Below, one piece after another: positions 42,534 to 52,269 of a DNA stretch of 64,000 nt (position 1 is the first letter of the stretch; every line of letters starts with the position of its first letter). The stretch comes from Aphodosoma sp045631465. GTDB lineage: Bacteria > Bacteroidota > Bacteroidia > Bacteroidales > Paludibacteraceae. The notes beneath the pieces were generated by a model. It saw only the letters and a list, made by a program, of their open reading frames with translations, was not told the origin of the DNA and made no database searches. The stretch spans positions 1-64,000 of the forward strand of contig JAZQUV010000024.1 in NCBI GenBank assembly GCA_045631465.1, given 5' to 3'. The position numbers and the translations under genes are program-made.

Positions 42534-43396
42534 AACGACTAGTGTCATTGTGGATAGTGTGTTGTGTGGTGTGCTTGGGTGTCGAAGCTCAATTGCTATA
42601 CGAAATATCGGGCAATGGATTGTCGAAATCAAGCTATTTGTTTGGCACTCACCATTGGGTAGAGGCTGAGGTGGCTATCGAGATTCCAGGCGTGTTTCGC
42701 GTGTTCAACGACTGCGATGTGGTGGTGAGCGAATTTGTCGACGAAACTAATGGCAATAATCCCGAAGAGATGCAGCGCAAGATTTTGACCGTAGCGCAGA
42801 TGGAATTGAGTTTGCACGACCTATTGAATGCCGAAGAGGCATTGTTGGTCGACTCGGCATTAAATGCCGAAATGGGTTTGTCGCTCGCAGATATGCAATA
42901 TTTTCGTCCTAGCATGCTGACTATGATCTATGAAATGGCGGTGGCAGAGCGAATCAACAAAAATGAGATGGCGATTGATGCATACTTTCAAGTAGCAGCT
43001 GCAGAGTTGGGAAAACGAGTGTGTGGATTGGAGACGCTCGACAAACAATTGGATATCATGTTTCGCTCGAAATCGCTCGAACAACAAGCCAAACAATTGG
43101 TGGAGACTATTCGCAACGCTAGCGGAACAAAAAATGGTGTTAACGAAATAGACTCGTTATATAAGAATGAGGATTTGGAGGCGCTGTATGAGGTGTTGGT
43201 GAAGTGCGAGAATATGACTGAGGCTGAGAAGTTTTTGCTCGTAGACGAACGCAATCGCGATTGGATGCCTGTGATAGAAAAATATATCAAAACGGATGCT
43301 TGCTTTATTGCCGTAGGAGCATTGCATTTGCCTGGCAAAGAGGGGTTGATTAACCTCCTACAAAAAGCAGGATACAAAGTGAAAGCAGTTAAATAA
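42530..43396 (+). CDS. TraB/GumN family protein
   Basis: A 288-residue secreted protein of the TraB/PrgY/GumN (ChaN-like) family. The signal peptide is MKRLVSLWIVCCVVCLGVEA. The two family histidine motifs are present: SYLFGTHHWVEA near residue 35 and FIAVGALHLPGKEGLINLL near the C-terminus. The family has been proposed to be metal-dependent proteases, without firm proof. It overlaps the preceding gene by four bases (ATGA). Confidence 0.85.
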   Translation: MKRLVSLWIVCCVVCLGVEAQLLYEISGNGLSKSSYLFGTHHWVEAEVAIEIPGVFRVFNDCDVVVSEFVDETNGNNPEEMQRKILTVAQMELSLHDLLNAEEALLVDSALNAEMGLSLADMQYFRPSMLTMIYEMAVAERINKNEMAIDAYFQVAAAELGKRVCGLETLDKQLDIMFRSKSLEQQAKQLVETIRNASGTKNGVNEIDSLYKNEDLEALYEVLVKCENMTEAEKFLLVDERNRDWMPVIEKYIKTDACFIAVGALHLPGKEGLINLLQKAGYKVKAVK

Positions 43397-43398
43397 AA

Positions 43399-43462
43399 AG
43401 TTGAAATGTGAAATGTGAAAGTTAATACAGAACAATAACTTTCAACTTTCAAATTTAAATAT
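43399..43462. repeat. Inverted TTGAAAGTT/AACTTTCAA words before dapA
   Basis: tgaaagtta (43416-43424) pairs with taactttca (43436-43444), and both sides carry more copies of the word. The hairpin ends 18 bases before the dapA start and may affect its translation. Confidence 0.65.
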
Positions 43463-44350
43463 ATGAATTTTACAAATAAATTAGTGGGAATGGGTGTGGC
43501 ATTGGTCACGCCGTTCAAAGAAGATATGAGTGTGGACTACGAAGCACTCGAAAGATTGGTGGAATTTCAGTTGCGCAATGGTACAGACTATCTTGTAGTG
43601 CTCGGTACAACAGGAGAGACGCCTACTTTGACAGACTCGGAGCGTAAAGCGATTATCGACACCGTGGTGCGTGTGAATGCTGGTCGTGTGCCTATCGTGC
43701 TCGGCATCGGAGGCAACAACACTATGGGTGTGGTGGAGCAGATACGTAAGACTGATTTTACTAATATCGATGCTATTCTGAGTGTGTCGCCTTACTACAA
43801 CAAACCTTCGCAAGAGGGTTTGTATCAGCACTATAAGACAATTGCCGAAAGTACTTATATGCCGATTATTATATATAATGTGCCAGGCAGAACGGGCGCG
43901 AATATCTCGGCAGAGACTACGTTGCGACTTGCGCACGACTTCCAAAATATTGTGGCTATCAAAGAGGCGTCGGGCAATTTCAAACAAATCGACGATATCA
44001 TAAAAAACAAACCTGCAAACTTTATGGTAATCTCGGGCGACGATGGCATTACGTTTCCACTCATAACACTTGGTGCTGTGGGTGTTATCTCGGTGGTGGG
44101 TAATGCGTTCCCTAAAGAGTTCTCGCGTATGGTGCGCTTGGCTCTGCGTGGCGACCTCGAAGGCGCTCGCCGCATACACTATAGTTTCGTCGAGATGATT
44201 GAGTTGTTGTTCGTAGATGGCAATCCTGCAGGTGTGAAAAGTGTGTTGTCGTGCATGGGATTGATAAACAATATTTTGCGTTTGCCACTCGTGCCAACTA
44301 AAACTACAACAATGGAGAAAATACAAGACGTACTAAAAACACTTAGTTAG
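43463..44350 (+). CDS. dapA: 4-hydroxy-tetrahydrodipicolinate synthase
   Basis: A 295-residue DapA, which condenses pyruvate with aspartate semialdehyde in the lysine/diaminopimelate pathway. Motifs are GVALVTPFKEDMSVD, LGTTGETPTL, SVSPYYNKPSQEGLYQHY and YNVPGRTG (Tyr of the catalytic triad), with the Schiff-base lysine in VAIKEASGN and the end GDDGITFPLITLGAVG. Length is normal. Confidence 0.96.
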   Translation: MNFTNKLVGMGVALVTPFKEDMSVDYEALERLVEFQLRNGTDYLVVLGTTGETPTLTDSERKAIIDTVVRVNAGRVPIVLGIGGNNTMGVVEQIRKTDFTNIDAILSVSPYYNKPSQEGLYQHYKTIAESTYMPIIIYNVPGRTGANISAETTLRLAHDFQNIVAIKEASGNFKQIDDIIKNKPANFMVISGDDGITFPLITLGAVGVISVVGNAFPKEFSRMVRLALRGDLEGARRIHYSFVEMIELLFVDGNPAGVKSVLSCMGLINNILRLPLVPTKTTTMEKIQDVLKTLS

Positions 44351-44383
44351 ATAACAGATTACAGATAACAGATCATAGATTTG

Positions 44384-46360
44384 ATGCGTAGAATACTAAT
44401 CGTAATATCGTGCATATTGAGTCTCTCGCTGAATGCGCAACTCAACACCGACCGATTGACTTCAATTGGTCGAAATGCGTTGTATTTTGAAGATTATGTA
44501 TTGTCGATTCAGTATTTCAATCAGGTCATAAAAGTAAAACCTTACCTAATTGATCCTTATTATTTTCGCGCCATTGCCAAAATTCAGTTGGAGGACTATG
44601 TGGGTGCCGAAGCAGACCTGGATATCGTAATAGAACGCAATCCGTTCATACACATGGCTTATTATGCGCGTGGATTTGCCAAAAAGCGTTTAGGCAAATG
44701 GGAAGAGGCAATTGCCGACTTTGACAATGCCCTTGTGCATGCACCCGACAATGCGGTATATATCATCAACAGAATTGAGGCGTACGACGAGTTGGAACGA
44801 TACGATGAAGCTTTGGCAGACATAAATTTCTTGGTGCGCCGTTCGCCTAAAGCAACAGAATTGCAATTTGAAAAGGGTCGTTTGCAATTGGTAAGTAAAG
44901 ACACAGTAGGGGCATTCGAGACATTCGACCACTTGGTGAAAACAGATAAATATAACCCTGAAGCGTGGGGTGCTCGTGCGTTGATAAACATCATCATGGA
45001 GCATCGCGATGAGGCGTTGGAAGATTACAATCAGTCGATTAAACTGAAAACTCGCAACCCTAATGCTTACATCAATCGTGGTATATTGAACTATGAAAAG
45101 CACAAATATCGTCAGGCTCTTGCCGACTACGATAAGGCTATTGAACTAGATTCGACCAACGTGGGGGCTTTGTTCAATCGTGCATTGTTGCGCAACGAAG
45201 TGGGGGACTATCATACGGCTATCATTGACTTGGATAATGTACTGAAAATCGACCCATCGATGTCGGAAGCCATATATCAACGTGGATTGATAAATGCCCA
45301 TATTGGTAACAATCGTGAGGCTATCAGCGACTTTACATCGATCATTGAACGTCATCCTAATTTTATACCAGCACTATATGCTCGCGCTGAGATGTATGAC
45401 CGACTTGGCGATGTAAAAAAAGCCTTTGTTGACCGTGATAATGCGTATAAAATAAAAGAAAACTATCATAATTCGCAAGATAAAGCAGACAGTTTGAGCA
45501 CTGCGGTGAAAGTGGCTATCGACGAAGAGTCGGTTATCAAAAGCATTGCTCAACTATTTAATACCGAAGCCGACGAGGCGAATGGCAACAATGGTATCCG
45601 TGGTTATGTGCAAAATCAGGCGGTGGCACTTAATAATCAGCCTAATATAGTGCTGACCTATTATCAGAAATCAAACAACGACTTGCCTATTGAGCACTAT
45701 AATCCCGAACTATTGCAACAACTGAATGAGGCGCAAATGTTGCGTGCTCCAGCATATTTGGTGAGCGATGAAATCAAACTCTCCGAAGCCATGATTGCAT
45801 ATCACTTTGCATCGATTGATGAGTTGTCGGCAATTATTGCTGGCAGAATGAATGAGGCAAATCTATACCTTGCACGTGCCTACGATTATGCTTTGGTGCA
45901 GGATTTTGCATTGGCTATTGAAGACTTCTCGAAGGCAATATATATTGACGGACAAAATGCGTTGGCTTACTTCTCGCGCGCCAATATCAGATATAAGAAA
46001 TTGGAATTCAGCGTGAACAACGAAAAAGCCGAAAACGCAAACGTGCAAGACACATACAGATATGAGTATGAAATGATTATGCGTGACTATGATAAGGTGA
46101 TAGAATTGGCTCCTGATTTTGCGTTTGTGTGGTACAACAGAGCCAACCTATTGGCATATCAAAAAGACTATCAGGCTGCGGTGGCAAGCTATACCAAAGC
46201 TATCGAATTGGAAGATGACCTTAGCGAAGCATACTTCAATCGCGCATTGACATATCTATTGCTAAATCAACAAGATAAAGCCATTGCCGACCTCTCGAAA
46301 GCGGGCGAATTGGGCATATATAAGGCATATTCAATTTTGAAGAAAATACAAAATAAGTAG
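44384..46360 (+). CDS. Secreted tetratricopeptide-repeat protein
   Basis: A 658-residue TPR protein with signal peptide MRRILIVISCILSLSLNAQ. Repeats run from about residue 25 to 350 (for example AYYARGFAKKRLGKWEEAIADFDNAL and AYINRGILNYEKHKYRQALADYDKAI). After a less regular stretch they resume at about 495-655. The irregular middle (EADEANGNNGIRGYVQNQAV) is Asn/Gln-rich. It is probably a periplasmic or outer-membrane scaffold; the partner is unknown. The ATG at 44384 follows a TAACAGATTACAGATAACAG-type word repeat. Confidence 0.85.
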   Translation: MRRILIVISCILSLSLNAQLNTDRLTSIGRNALYFEDYVLSIQYFNQVIKVKPYLIDPYYFRAIAKIQLEDYVGAEADLDIVIERNPFIHMAYYARGFAKKRLGKWEEAIADFDNALVHAPDNAVYIINRIEAYDELERYDEALADINFLVRRSPKATELQFEKGRLQLVSKDTVGAFETFDHLVKTDKYNPEAWGARALINIIMEHRDEALEDYNQSIKLKTRNPNAYINRGILNYEKHKYRQALADYDKAIELDSTNVGALFNRALLRNEVGDYHTAIIDLDNVLKIDPSMSEAIYQRGLINAHIGNNREAISDFTSIIERHPNFIPALYARAEMYDRLGDVKKAFVDRDNAYKIKENYHNSQDKADSLSTAVKVAIDEESVIKSIAQLFNTEADEANGNNGIRGYVQNQAVALNNQPNIVLTYYQKSNNDLPIEHYNPELLQQLNEAQMLRAPAYLVSDEIKLSEAMIAYHFASIDELSAIIAGRMNEANLYLARAYDYALVQDFALAIEDFSKAIYIDGQNALAYFSRANIRYKKLEFSVNNEKAENANVQDTYRYEYEMIMRDYDKVIELAPDFAFVWYNRANLLAYQKDYQAAVASYTKAIELEDDLSEAYFNRALTYLLLNQQDKAIADLSKAGELGIYKAYSILKKIQNK

Positions 46361-46450
46361 AAAGTAATAAGTCGAAAGTAGAAAGATAAAAAAGCTTATA
46401 TATGCTTAATGTCTTATAACTTACTACTCATAACTTACAACTAAAAATAT

Positions 46451-46888
46451 AATAATAGTAGGACGGCTTGTCGCTGCAGCTCTTCGTGGCTGAAGAGGAA
46501 AGTCCGGGCAACACAGAGCACCATACTTCTTAACGGGAAGTGGGCCGTGAGGTTCAAGTCAATGTAACAGAAAATAACCGCCTCTTAACTTGGTAGGTTC
46601 GTAATGAACTAATTTATTTTCAATTATGAATTGTGCATTATGAATTGAAAAGGGGTAAGGGTGAAAAGGTGGGGTAAGAGCCTACCGCCGGTGTGGCAAC
46701 ACATACGGGTCAGTACAACTTATGGGTTGAAAGTTCAAGTATACCAACGTCATGTTAGGGTTGCTCGCCCGAGTATCGTTGGAGGGTAGAACGATAGAGG
46801 CGTCTAGCGATATGCGCAGTAGATAAATGACAAGCACTATCTTCGCAAGATGATAGCACAAAACCCGGCTTATAGTCCTACTATTATT
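46451..46888 (+). ncRNA. rnpB: RNase P RNA (class A) with a repeat insertion in P12
   Basis: The catalytic RNA of RNase P. P1 is formed by aataatagtaggac (46451-46464) and gtcctactattatt (46875-46888). The conserved stretches gaggaaagtccgggc (46494-46508), ggtaagggtgaaaaggtg (46654-46671), gtaagagcctaccgc (46675-46689) and gcaaaacccggcttatag-type 3' end are present. Between the two sides of P12, at 46617-46650, is ttttcaattatgaattgtgc followed by attatgaattgaaaa. This matches TTCATAATTCATAATT-type words found in intergenic DNA. The rest of the core is intact. Confidence 0.95.
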
Positions 46889-46946
46889 TTTTTAAATATT
46901 TATATTTCAACATAAGTACAAGTTATGTTTAAATTTATAGTATAAT

Positions 46947-48287
46947 ATGAAACAAAAAAAAACTATAGGTGAGAGAATCTCGTGGCTAATCCACTTTCTC
47001 CTTCATGATATATTTCGCATAACAGAAACCGAATTGAGCAAGTCTATGCGTTTCTTGGTTCGTTTGCTCAAAAAACTGATACTCTCGGTGCGTGGCTTTA
47101 TCGATGACAATCTCATCGTAAAAGCATCAGCTTTAACCTATTATACAGTATTAGCCATTGTGCCTATATTTGCATTGTTTGTAGCTGTGGGCAAGGGGCT
47201 TGGTTTCTCCGAAATCGTTGAGGGTTTTGTGGTTGAACTGATTGGCGACAACCCAGAAATTACCTCTATCGTGATGGGTTTTGTCAACAATTCGCTCGAA
47301 TATGCTCAGGGTGGACTGTTTGTGGGTATTGGTGTAGCCGTTTTACTTTGGGCTATTATTAGTATGTTTCGCCAAGTTGAAGCCAATTTCAATGATATAT
47401 GGAACGTGAAAAAGAATCGCTCAATCGTGCGTCAATTTACCACTTATATTACGATGCTCATTGTGGTGCCTATTTTCATTGTAATCTCAAGTGGCATCAG
47501 TGTTAAGGTTGATGAATATCTCTCGCTTATTGCTCAATCATCGGTAGGACCATTCTTTGTGCCTATATATCAGTTTCTTCTCAAACTCTCGCCGTTTGTT
47601 ATTTATTGGTTGCTTTTCACTCTTGTTTATGTCATCGTGCCAAATACTAAGGTGAAAATCAGCAATGCAATGCTCTCGGGCGTTATTACGGGTACTGCTT
47701 TTCTTGCTATACAGTTTTTATATGTCAATGGTCAGGTTTCGCTTGCTCAGTACAATGCTGTGTATGGTAGCTTTGCAGCTATTCCGTTGTTGCTCTTTTG
47801 GTTGCAACTCTCATGGACTATCATTCTTTATGGTGCCGAACTCTGCTATGTTGGACAAAACCTTATGAGCTTCAGTTTTGAAAGCGATATTAACAACATC
47901 TCTCGTCGATATAAAGACTATACGTTGCTTATTGTCTTGAAAATCATTATCGACCGTTTTTGTGAAGGTAAACAACCTATCTCAGCTAACGAAATTTCTC
48001 TTAACTATAATATACCTATTCGTCTTGTGCACGATCATCTTAAATTACTTGTTGATACTGAGATTGTCTCCGAAATATATATCGAGCAAAATATCGACCG
48101 ATTCTATCAGCCTGCACTTGACACTAATCTGATAACTATTCAGTTGGTATTCAATCGCATAAACTGTCTAGGCTCAGAAAACTTCAAAATAGCCGATGAT
48201 TCGTTCAACCAAATTTGGCAACAACTACAAGATATCCAACAAAATATAGATTCTGAAACTTCGAAACTCCTTATCCGAGATTTGTAA
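46947..48287 (+). CDS. YihY/BrkB family inner-membrane protein
   Basis: A 446-residue membrane protein of the YihY/virulence factor BrkB family (formerly misannotated as RNase BN). About six membrane segments lie between residues 45 and 305, with family signatures ALTYYTVLAIVPIFALF near 60 and YNAVYGSFAAIPLLLFWLQ near 270. The C-terminal ~130 residues are soluble and look like a winged-helix domain (ISANEISLNYNIPIRLVHDH). Its function is unknown. The NamZ-like gene follows after two bases, suggesting an operon. Confidence 0.88.
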   Translation: MKQKKTIGERISWLIHFLLHDIFRITETELSKSMRFLVRLLKKLILSVRGFIDDNLIVKASALTYYTVLAIVPIFALFVAVGKGLGFSEIVEGFVVELIGDNPEITSIVMGFVNNSLEYAQGGLFVGIGVAVLLWAIISMFRQVEANFNDIWNVKKNRSIVRQFTTYITMLIVVPIFIVISSGISVKVDEYLSLIAQSSVGPFFVPIYQFLLKLSPFVIYWLLFTLVYVIVPNTKVKISNAMLSGVITGTAFLAIQFLYVNGQVSLAQYNAVYGSFAAIPLLLFWLQLSWTIILYGAELCYVGQNLMSFSFESDINNISRRYKDYTLLIVLKIIIDRFCEGKQPISANEISLNYNIPIRLVHDHLKLLVDTEIVSEIYIEQNIDRFYQPALDTNLITIQLVFNRINCLGSENFKIADDSFNQIWQQLQDIQQNIDSETSKLLIRDL

Positions 48288-48288
48288 T

Positions 48289-49500
48289 ATGAGAAGAATA
48301 TTTACATTATTAATTGTGCTTTGTGGATTATGTGTTGTGCATGGTCAAATAGTGCGCTGTGGGGCTGACCGCATCGACCAATACCTACCTTTGTTGCAAG
48401 AAAAACGTGTTGGTGTGGTTGCACATAAAGCAAGTTATATCTATACAGGCGTTTTTAAGCGAAAAGATGTACGTCGCTATAATTTGAATGGGAATACTCA
48501 TCTTGTTGATTTTCTTGCTGCCCAGAATATCAATATAGAATGTGTGTTTGCTCCAGAACATGGTTTCCGTGGCACTGCCGATGCTGGAGAAAAGGTGTCG
48601 AGTGGGGTAGATGAGCAAACTGGCATTATGGTGCGCTCGCTGTATGATGGTAATACGGGGCGTCCGAGCGATTCGATTATGGCTCTGTTGGATGTTGTAC
48701 TCTTTGACCTTCAGGATGTTGGATTGCGTTATTATACATACCTCACCACAATGGTTAAGATGATGGAGGCGTGCGCTAAGCATGATGTTCATATGATAAT
48801 ACTCGATCGTCCAAACCCTAATGGACATTATGTCGATGGTCCTATCCTTGATATGAAATATCGTTCGGCTGTGGGCTATTTGCCTGTGCCTGTGGTGCAT
48901 GGCATGACACTTGGCGAGATTGCCGGTATGGTGAATGGCGAGGGGTGGTTGCCTGATTCGGCACAGTGCAAGATTACTGTGATTACTTGCGAAAACTATA
49001 CTCATCAAACTCTATATCAACTGCCTACAGCACCTTCACCTAACTTACCGAACATGCGAAGCGTCTATCTATATCCAGCAATGTGCTACTTCGAAGCCAC
49101 ACCAGTAAGTCTTGGTCGTGGCACAGACTATCCATTCCAATGCTATGGTCATCCTAATATGCTTGGTTATACTTATAGTTTCACGCCAACATCGCGCTTT
49201 GGGGCCAAAACACCACCACAACAAGATTTGAAGTGTTGGGGAGTTGACCTTAGTGTAGCGCCATCGCTTGACACAATATTTAGTCGTGGAGTTGACCTTA
49301 CTTATTTGATTGATGCATACAACAATCTACACCTTGGCGACCACTTCTTTCGCCCATTCTTTGAGAAGTTGATTGGTGTGGATTGGGTGCGTAAAATGAT
49401 AAAATCCGGAAAAACTGCTGATGAAATTCGTGTTATGTGGAAGGATGATGTGGCAAAATTCCGACAAAAACGAGCTAAATACCTCCTTTATGCAGAGTAA
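48289..49500 (+). CDS. NamZ-like exo-beta-N-acetylmuramidase (DUF1343)
   Basis: A 403-residue secreted protein with signal peptide MRRIFTLLIVLCGLCVVHGQ. The body matches DUF1343, the family of NamZ, an exo-acting N-acetylmuramidase that frees MurNAc from peptidoglycan fragments. Visible stretches are KRVGVVAHKASYI, FAPEHGFRGTADAGEKV, DVVLFDLQDVGLRYYTYLTTM, LDRPNPNGHYVDGPILD and the C-terminal FFEKLIGVDWVRKMI. It is likely involved in peptidoglycan recycling in the periplasm. It sits two bases after the YihY gene. Confidence 0.85.
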   Translation: MRRIFTLLIVLCGLCVVHGQIVRCGADRIDQYLPLLQEKRVGVVAHKASYIYTGVFKRKDVRRYNLNGNTHLVDFLAAQNINIECVFAPEHGFRGTADAGEKVSSGVDEQTGIMVRSLYDGNTGRPSDSIMALLDVVLFDLQDVGLRYYTYLTTMVKMMEACAKHDVHMIILDRPNPNGHYVDGPILDMKYRSAVGYLPVPVVHGMTLGEIAGMVNGEGWLPDSAQCKITVITCENYTHQTLYQLPTAPSPNLPNMRSVYLYPAMCYFEATPVSLGRGTDYPFQCYGHPNMLGYTYSFTPTSRFGAKTPPQQDLKCWGVDLSVAPSLDTIFSRGVDLTYLIDAYNNLHLGDHFFRPFFEKLIGVDWVRKMIKSGKTADEIRVMWKDDVAKFRQKRAKYLLYAE

Positions 49501-49578
49501 ATATATTTGATATATAACTACTTAATTTATAAAGTGAAAATAGTTGTCAAAAAACTTGTATATATCAAATAAATGTCG

Positions 49579-49586
49579 TAACTTTG
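49579..49586 (+). promoter_or_regulatory. -7 box of the tRNA-Phe promoter
   Basis: TAACTTTG about 66 bases before the tRNA. The leader between them is filled with aactttcaaatttc words. Confidence 0.55.
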
Positions 49587-49651
49587 CACCCGTTAAAGTT
49601 GAGAAGAGAATAACTTTCAAATTTCATATTTTAACTTTCAAATTTTAAGTT

Positions 49652-49724
49652 GGTGCCATAGCTCAGTTGGTAGAGCAAAGGACTGAAAATCCTTGTGTCC
49701 CCGGTTCGATTCCTGGTGGCACCA
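49652..49724 (+). tRNA. tRNA-Phe (GAA)
   Basis: A 73-nt cloverleaf. The acceptor is ggtgcca/tggcacc, the D-arm gctcagttggtagagc, and the anticodon stem aagga/tcctt with loop ctgaaaa (anticodon GAA). The T-loop is ttcgatt. CCA is not encoded. The T-stem cccgg/cctgg has a C-U mismatch at its middle pair, unusual for a functional tRNA. It stands alone. Confidence 0.93.
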
Positions 49725-49884
49725 CAAAAAATCAAGCAGTTATCTTTATTAGGTAACTGCTTTTTTTGTTATTTTTACAATATTGAAAATCTTACCAAAG
49801 TAAAGGATAGAATTTATAAAAAGAAAATAGGCAATAATATAGATGTGTAGTTCGTTATGTAATAAAGAATAAAAAAAATATATC

Positions 49885-50478
49885 ATGAAAATAAAATCTA
49901 TAATAATATTTTTCTTAGTATTGGCAACAATAATTATTTCAAATGGCTGTTATTGGCTTTGTTCTGATATCCAAACTAAATGTGTGGAAAAAATAGCAAA
50001 TAATCAAGAACTATCTTTATATGGAAAGGGTAGTATTCTGACCTTGCATTTGGGCATTTGTACAATTGGTTCGTTTTATTGTAGTGAAGCTGCGTATGCA
50101 AATTTTCAAATGCTCATCACTGATAAAGATACTGTTTATATGCATTCTAATAAGTGGATTACACCTAAGATTAAAAAGAGATTTGAAAATAATCAATTGG
50201 GTAAAATGGCTTGGAATGGAGATAATGATTATGCTTTTAGTTCTCCAGAAAAAGATGGGGCTATCTTATTAAATTAGTGTATATTAAGCGAACAAGAAAT
50301 CAACGGAAAACTGTGTTATGTAGCTGAATGTAATTATACCTGGAAAGTTCCGAGCAGAACTACTTTTAAAATAACTGATAAGTTTTCAATCGTCTTGTAC
50401 GAACAATTGTTTTATGAACTTGAAAAAATAGGCATATTACATCCTTTTAAATTGATATGTTATTATGAAAAATTGTAA
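49885..50478 (+). pseudogene. Membrane-anchored protein gene interrupted by an in-frame stop
   Basis: A frame starting at ATG 49885 has an N-terminal hydrophobic segment (MKIKSIIIFFLVLATIIISN) and encodes 130 residues up to a TAG at 50275-50277. The same frame then continues for 66 codons to TAA at 50476-50478. The combined ~196 residues parallel the intact 205-residue paralogue at 51642. For example, CSDIQTKCVEKIANNQELSLYGKGS corresponds in position to LSDVQQECYLRVKKGGDLNLYEKCS (short shared cores SD(I/V)Q, L-LY-K). The stop therefore breaks one gene, unless it is read through. The function is unknown. Confidence 0.7.
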
Positions 50479-50493
50479 TAAACTAAACAAAAT

Positions 50494-51108
50494 ATGAAAA
50501 AAGCATTTGTAATTATAGGTTTGATATTGTGTGTCGTGGGATATCCGTTTCGTTCGATGTTGGTGGAAGTGGTGACTGCAACAAAAGCGCCAGTGGAGGA
50601 TGTGAGGGAAGGGGATGTGATTTTTCAGACTTCGTTGTCGCAACAGTCGCCTTTGATAAAAATGGGGACTCGTTCTACAATTACGCATTGTGGAGTAGTG
50701 GTGATGAAAGATGGAAAACCATACGTGCTTGAAACGCAGAAGACTTTGGTACTTACTCCGTTGAAGAAATTTATTACTCGCGGCAAGGATGGTAAATATT
50801 GGCATAAGCGTCCTAAAATAGATGATATTAAAATCAAATATAGTGGTTATTTGGGTAAGCCCTACGATTTGGCATTTAAGTTTGATAATGGTAAATTCTA
50901 TTGCTCGGAATTGATATATGATATTTATCTTAATCAGTTGGGAATAGAGCTATGCAAGCCTAAAACGATTGATGATTACTTGATACTTGGGTCGCATCGT
51001 ATACCGAAGATTAAACGAGCAATGAAAAAACGAGGTATCACGATGGAGCAATATGCTGTTGCTCCAGTGGATGTGTTTAACTCAAAAGAGTTGCGGTTTG
51101 TGAAATAA
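50494..51108 (+). CDS. YiiX-like permuted papain-fold cysteine hydrolase
   Basis: A 204-residue protein of the YiiX/YebB (permuted NlpC/P60-like) family. An N-terminal hydrophobic segment (KKAFVIIGLILCVVGYPF) is a signal or anchor. The conserved features are REGDVIFQ near residue 37, His in ITHCGVVVM near 65 and Cys in FYCSELIYDIY near 137. Such proteins are thought to be amidases acting on peptidoglycan or lipids; the substrate is not known here. It starts 15 bases after the interrupted gene. Confidence 0.82.
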   Translation: MKKAFVIIGLILCVVGYPFRSMLVEVVTATKAPVEDVREGDVIFQTSLSQQSPLIKMGTRSTITHCGVVVMKDGKPYVLETQKTLVLTPLKKFITRGKDGKYWHKRPKIDDIKIKYSGYLGKPYDLAFKFDNGKFYCSELIYDIYLNQLGIELCKPKTIDDYLILGSHRIPKIKRAMKKRGITMEQYAVAPVDVFNSKELRFVK

Positions 51109-51220
51109 TAATTTATATGCGTCCAAAATTGATTATTTTTATATAAAAAGGCAATATTTTGATAAGTAAAACGTTAATAGATTACAGAATGTAAATATTA
51201 ACGTTTTATTTTGATTGACT

Positions 51221-51652
51221 ATGAAAAGAATAATTAGATTTTTGGTTTTAAGTATTCTAATTGGAATGAGTACTTGTTGTTACGCAAAAAAGTATAAACA
51301 TGTTTATAGTGGAGTTGTAGAAAAATTTCAGTATTATGATTTTAGCATACATATAAAATATTCTACAAATACGATAGAATATTTTGTTGATATTGAAGAT
51401 GAGGAAGATGGTGAAGGAGTGATTTTATCGGATGAAATTGATACTATTATCTCTGAAGTGATAAAAGAGATGCAAGGTGTATATACATTACAAGATTGGA
51501 GGATTAACTATCCTAATGTTTATTCCGATTTTGAATGTAGAATTTATGACAAAGTAACATCTGAATTTCCCAATGTTGATTTTAGAATGATTAAAGTGAA
51601 ATTTTATTGGAGTTGTAGTTCAAATATAAATGTTTATCAATATGAAGACTAG
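51221..51652 (+). CDS. Small secreted protein of unknown function
   Basis: A 143-residue protein with a signal peptide (MKRIIRFLVLSILIGMSTCCYA). The mature part is acidic with a DIEDEEDGEG run near residue 65 and aromatic-rich C-terminal half (CRIYDKVTSEFPNVDFRM). No family recognised. Its 3' end overlaps the next gene by 11 bases, so the two are likely cotranslated. The paired Cys residues near the signal cleavage site leave open a lipoprotein, but a standard lipobox is not clear. Confidence 0.6.
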   Translation: MKRIIRFLVLSILIGMSTCCYAKKYKHVYSGVVEKFQYYDFSIHIKYSTNTIEYFVDIEDEEDGEGVILSDEIDTIISEVIKEMQGVYTLQDWRINYPNVYSDFECRIYDKVTSEFPNVDFRMIKVKFYWSCSSNINVYQYED

Positions 51653-52259
51653 TAAAAAGATTGGAATTGGAATCCTCGTTATTATTCTTTTGTTTGCATC
51701 CAATGTGGCGTATTGGGTGTTAAGCGACGTTCAACAAGAGTGTTATCTTAGGGTGAAAAAAGGTGGTGACTTAAATCTATACGAAAAGTGTAGTATGTAT
51801 TCCATAAATATATGTATTTGCACTTTAGGCTGGTTTGCATCTCCTGAAGCTACAATACAACAAATTTTGTGTACTATTCCAACTAAGGATACAGTGGTTT
51901 TACATAGCAAATATTTTGCTCGACATGACAAAATTAAAGGATTGATGAAAAAATATCCTAATGCAACTAAAAATAACCCTGCACTCATAGCTTGGAAAGC
52001 AGATTATAACGAGTTTAAGTTATGGTCGGCATATACTTTTAAGAACGGACGTATTGCATTGGCTCTCAATGGTATGTATCTATACAAAGAGGATGGCGAA
52101 TGGGTTATATCTTATATCAAAGAATATGCTTTTCCAAAACTACCATCGCCAACAATAATTGGTCCGTTTAAATTTCACGAAAGTCTTATTCGCTATATGC
52201 AAGACATAGGATGGTTGTATGCTCCTCAATTTAAATGGGTTTTAGATGTTGAAGAGTAA
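51642..52259 (+). CDS. Membrane-anchored protein of unknown function, intact paralogue of 49885-50478
   Basis: A 205-residue protein with an N-terminal membrane segment (KKIGIGILVIILLFASNVAYW) and an extracytoplasmic domain. It resembles the interrupted gene at 49885 in length, in the SDVQ-C segment, in the ICICTLGWFASPEA (versus ICTIGSFYCSEA) segment and in the C-terminal GPFKFHESLIRYMQDIGW region. The ATG at 51642 overlaps the previous gene by 11 bases. The cluster (two paralogues, a YiiX hydrolase, a small secreted protein and an alpha/beta hydrolase) is AT-rich and not recognised as a known system. Confidence 0.65.
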   Translation: MKTSKKIGIGILVIILLFASNVAYWVLSDVQQECYLRVKKGGDLNLYEKCSMYSINICICTLGWFASPEATIQQILCTIPTKDTVVLHSKYFARHDKIKGLMKKYPNATKNNPALIAWKADYNEFKLWSAYTFKNGRIALALNGMYLYKEDGEWVISYIKEYAFPKLPSPTIIGPFKFHESLIRYMQDIGWLYAPQFKWVLDVEE

Positions 52260-52269
52260 TTTATTAGCT

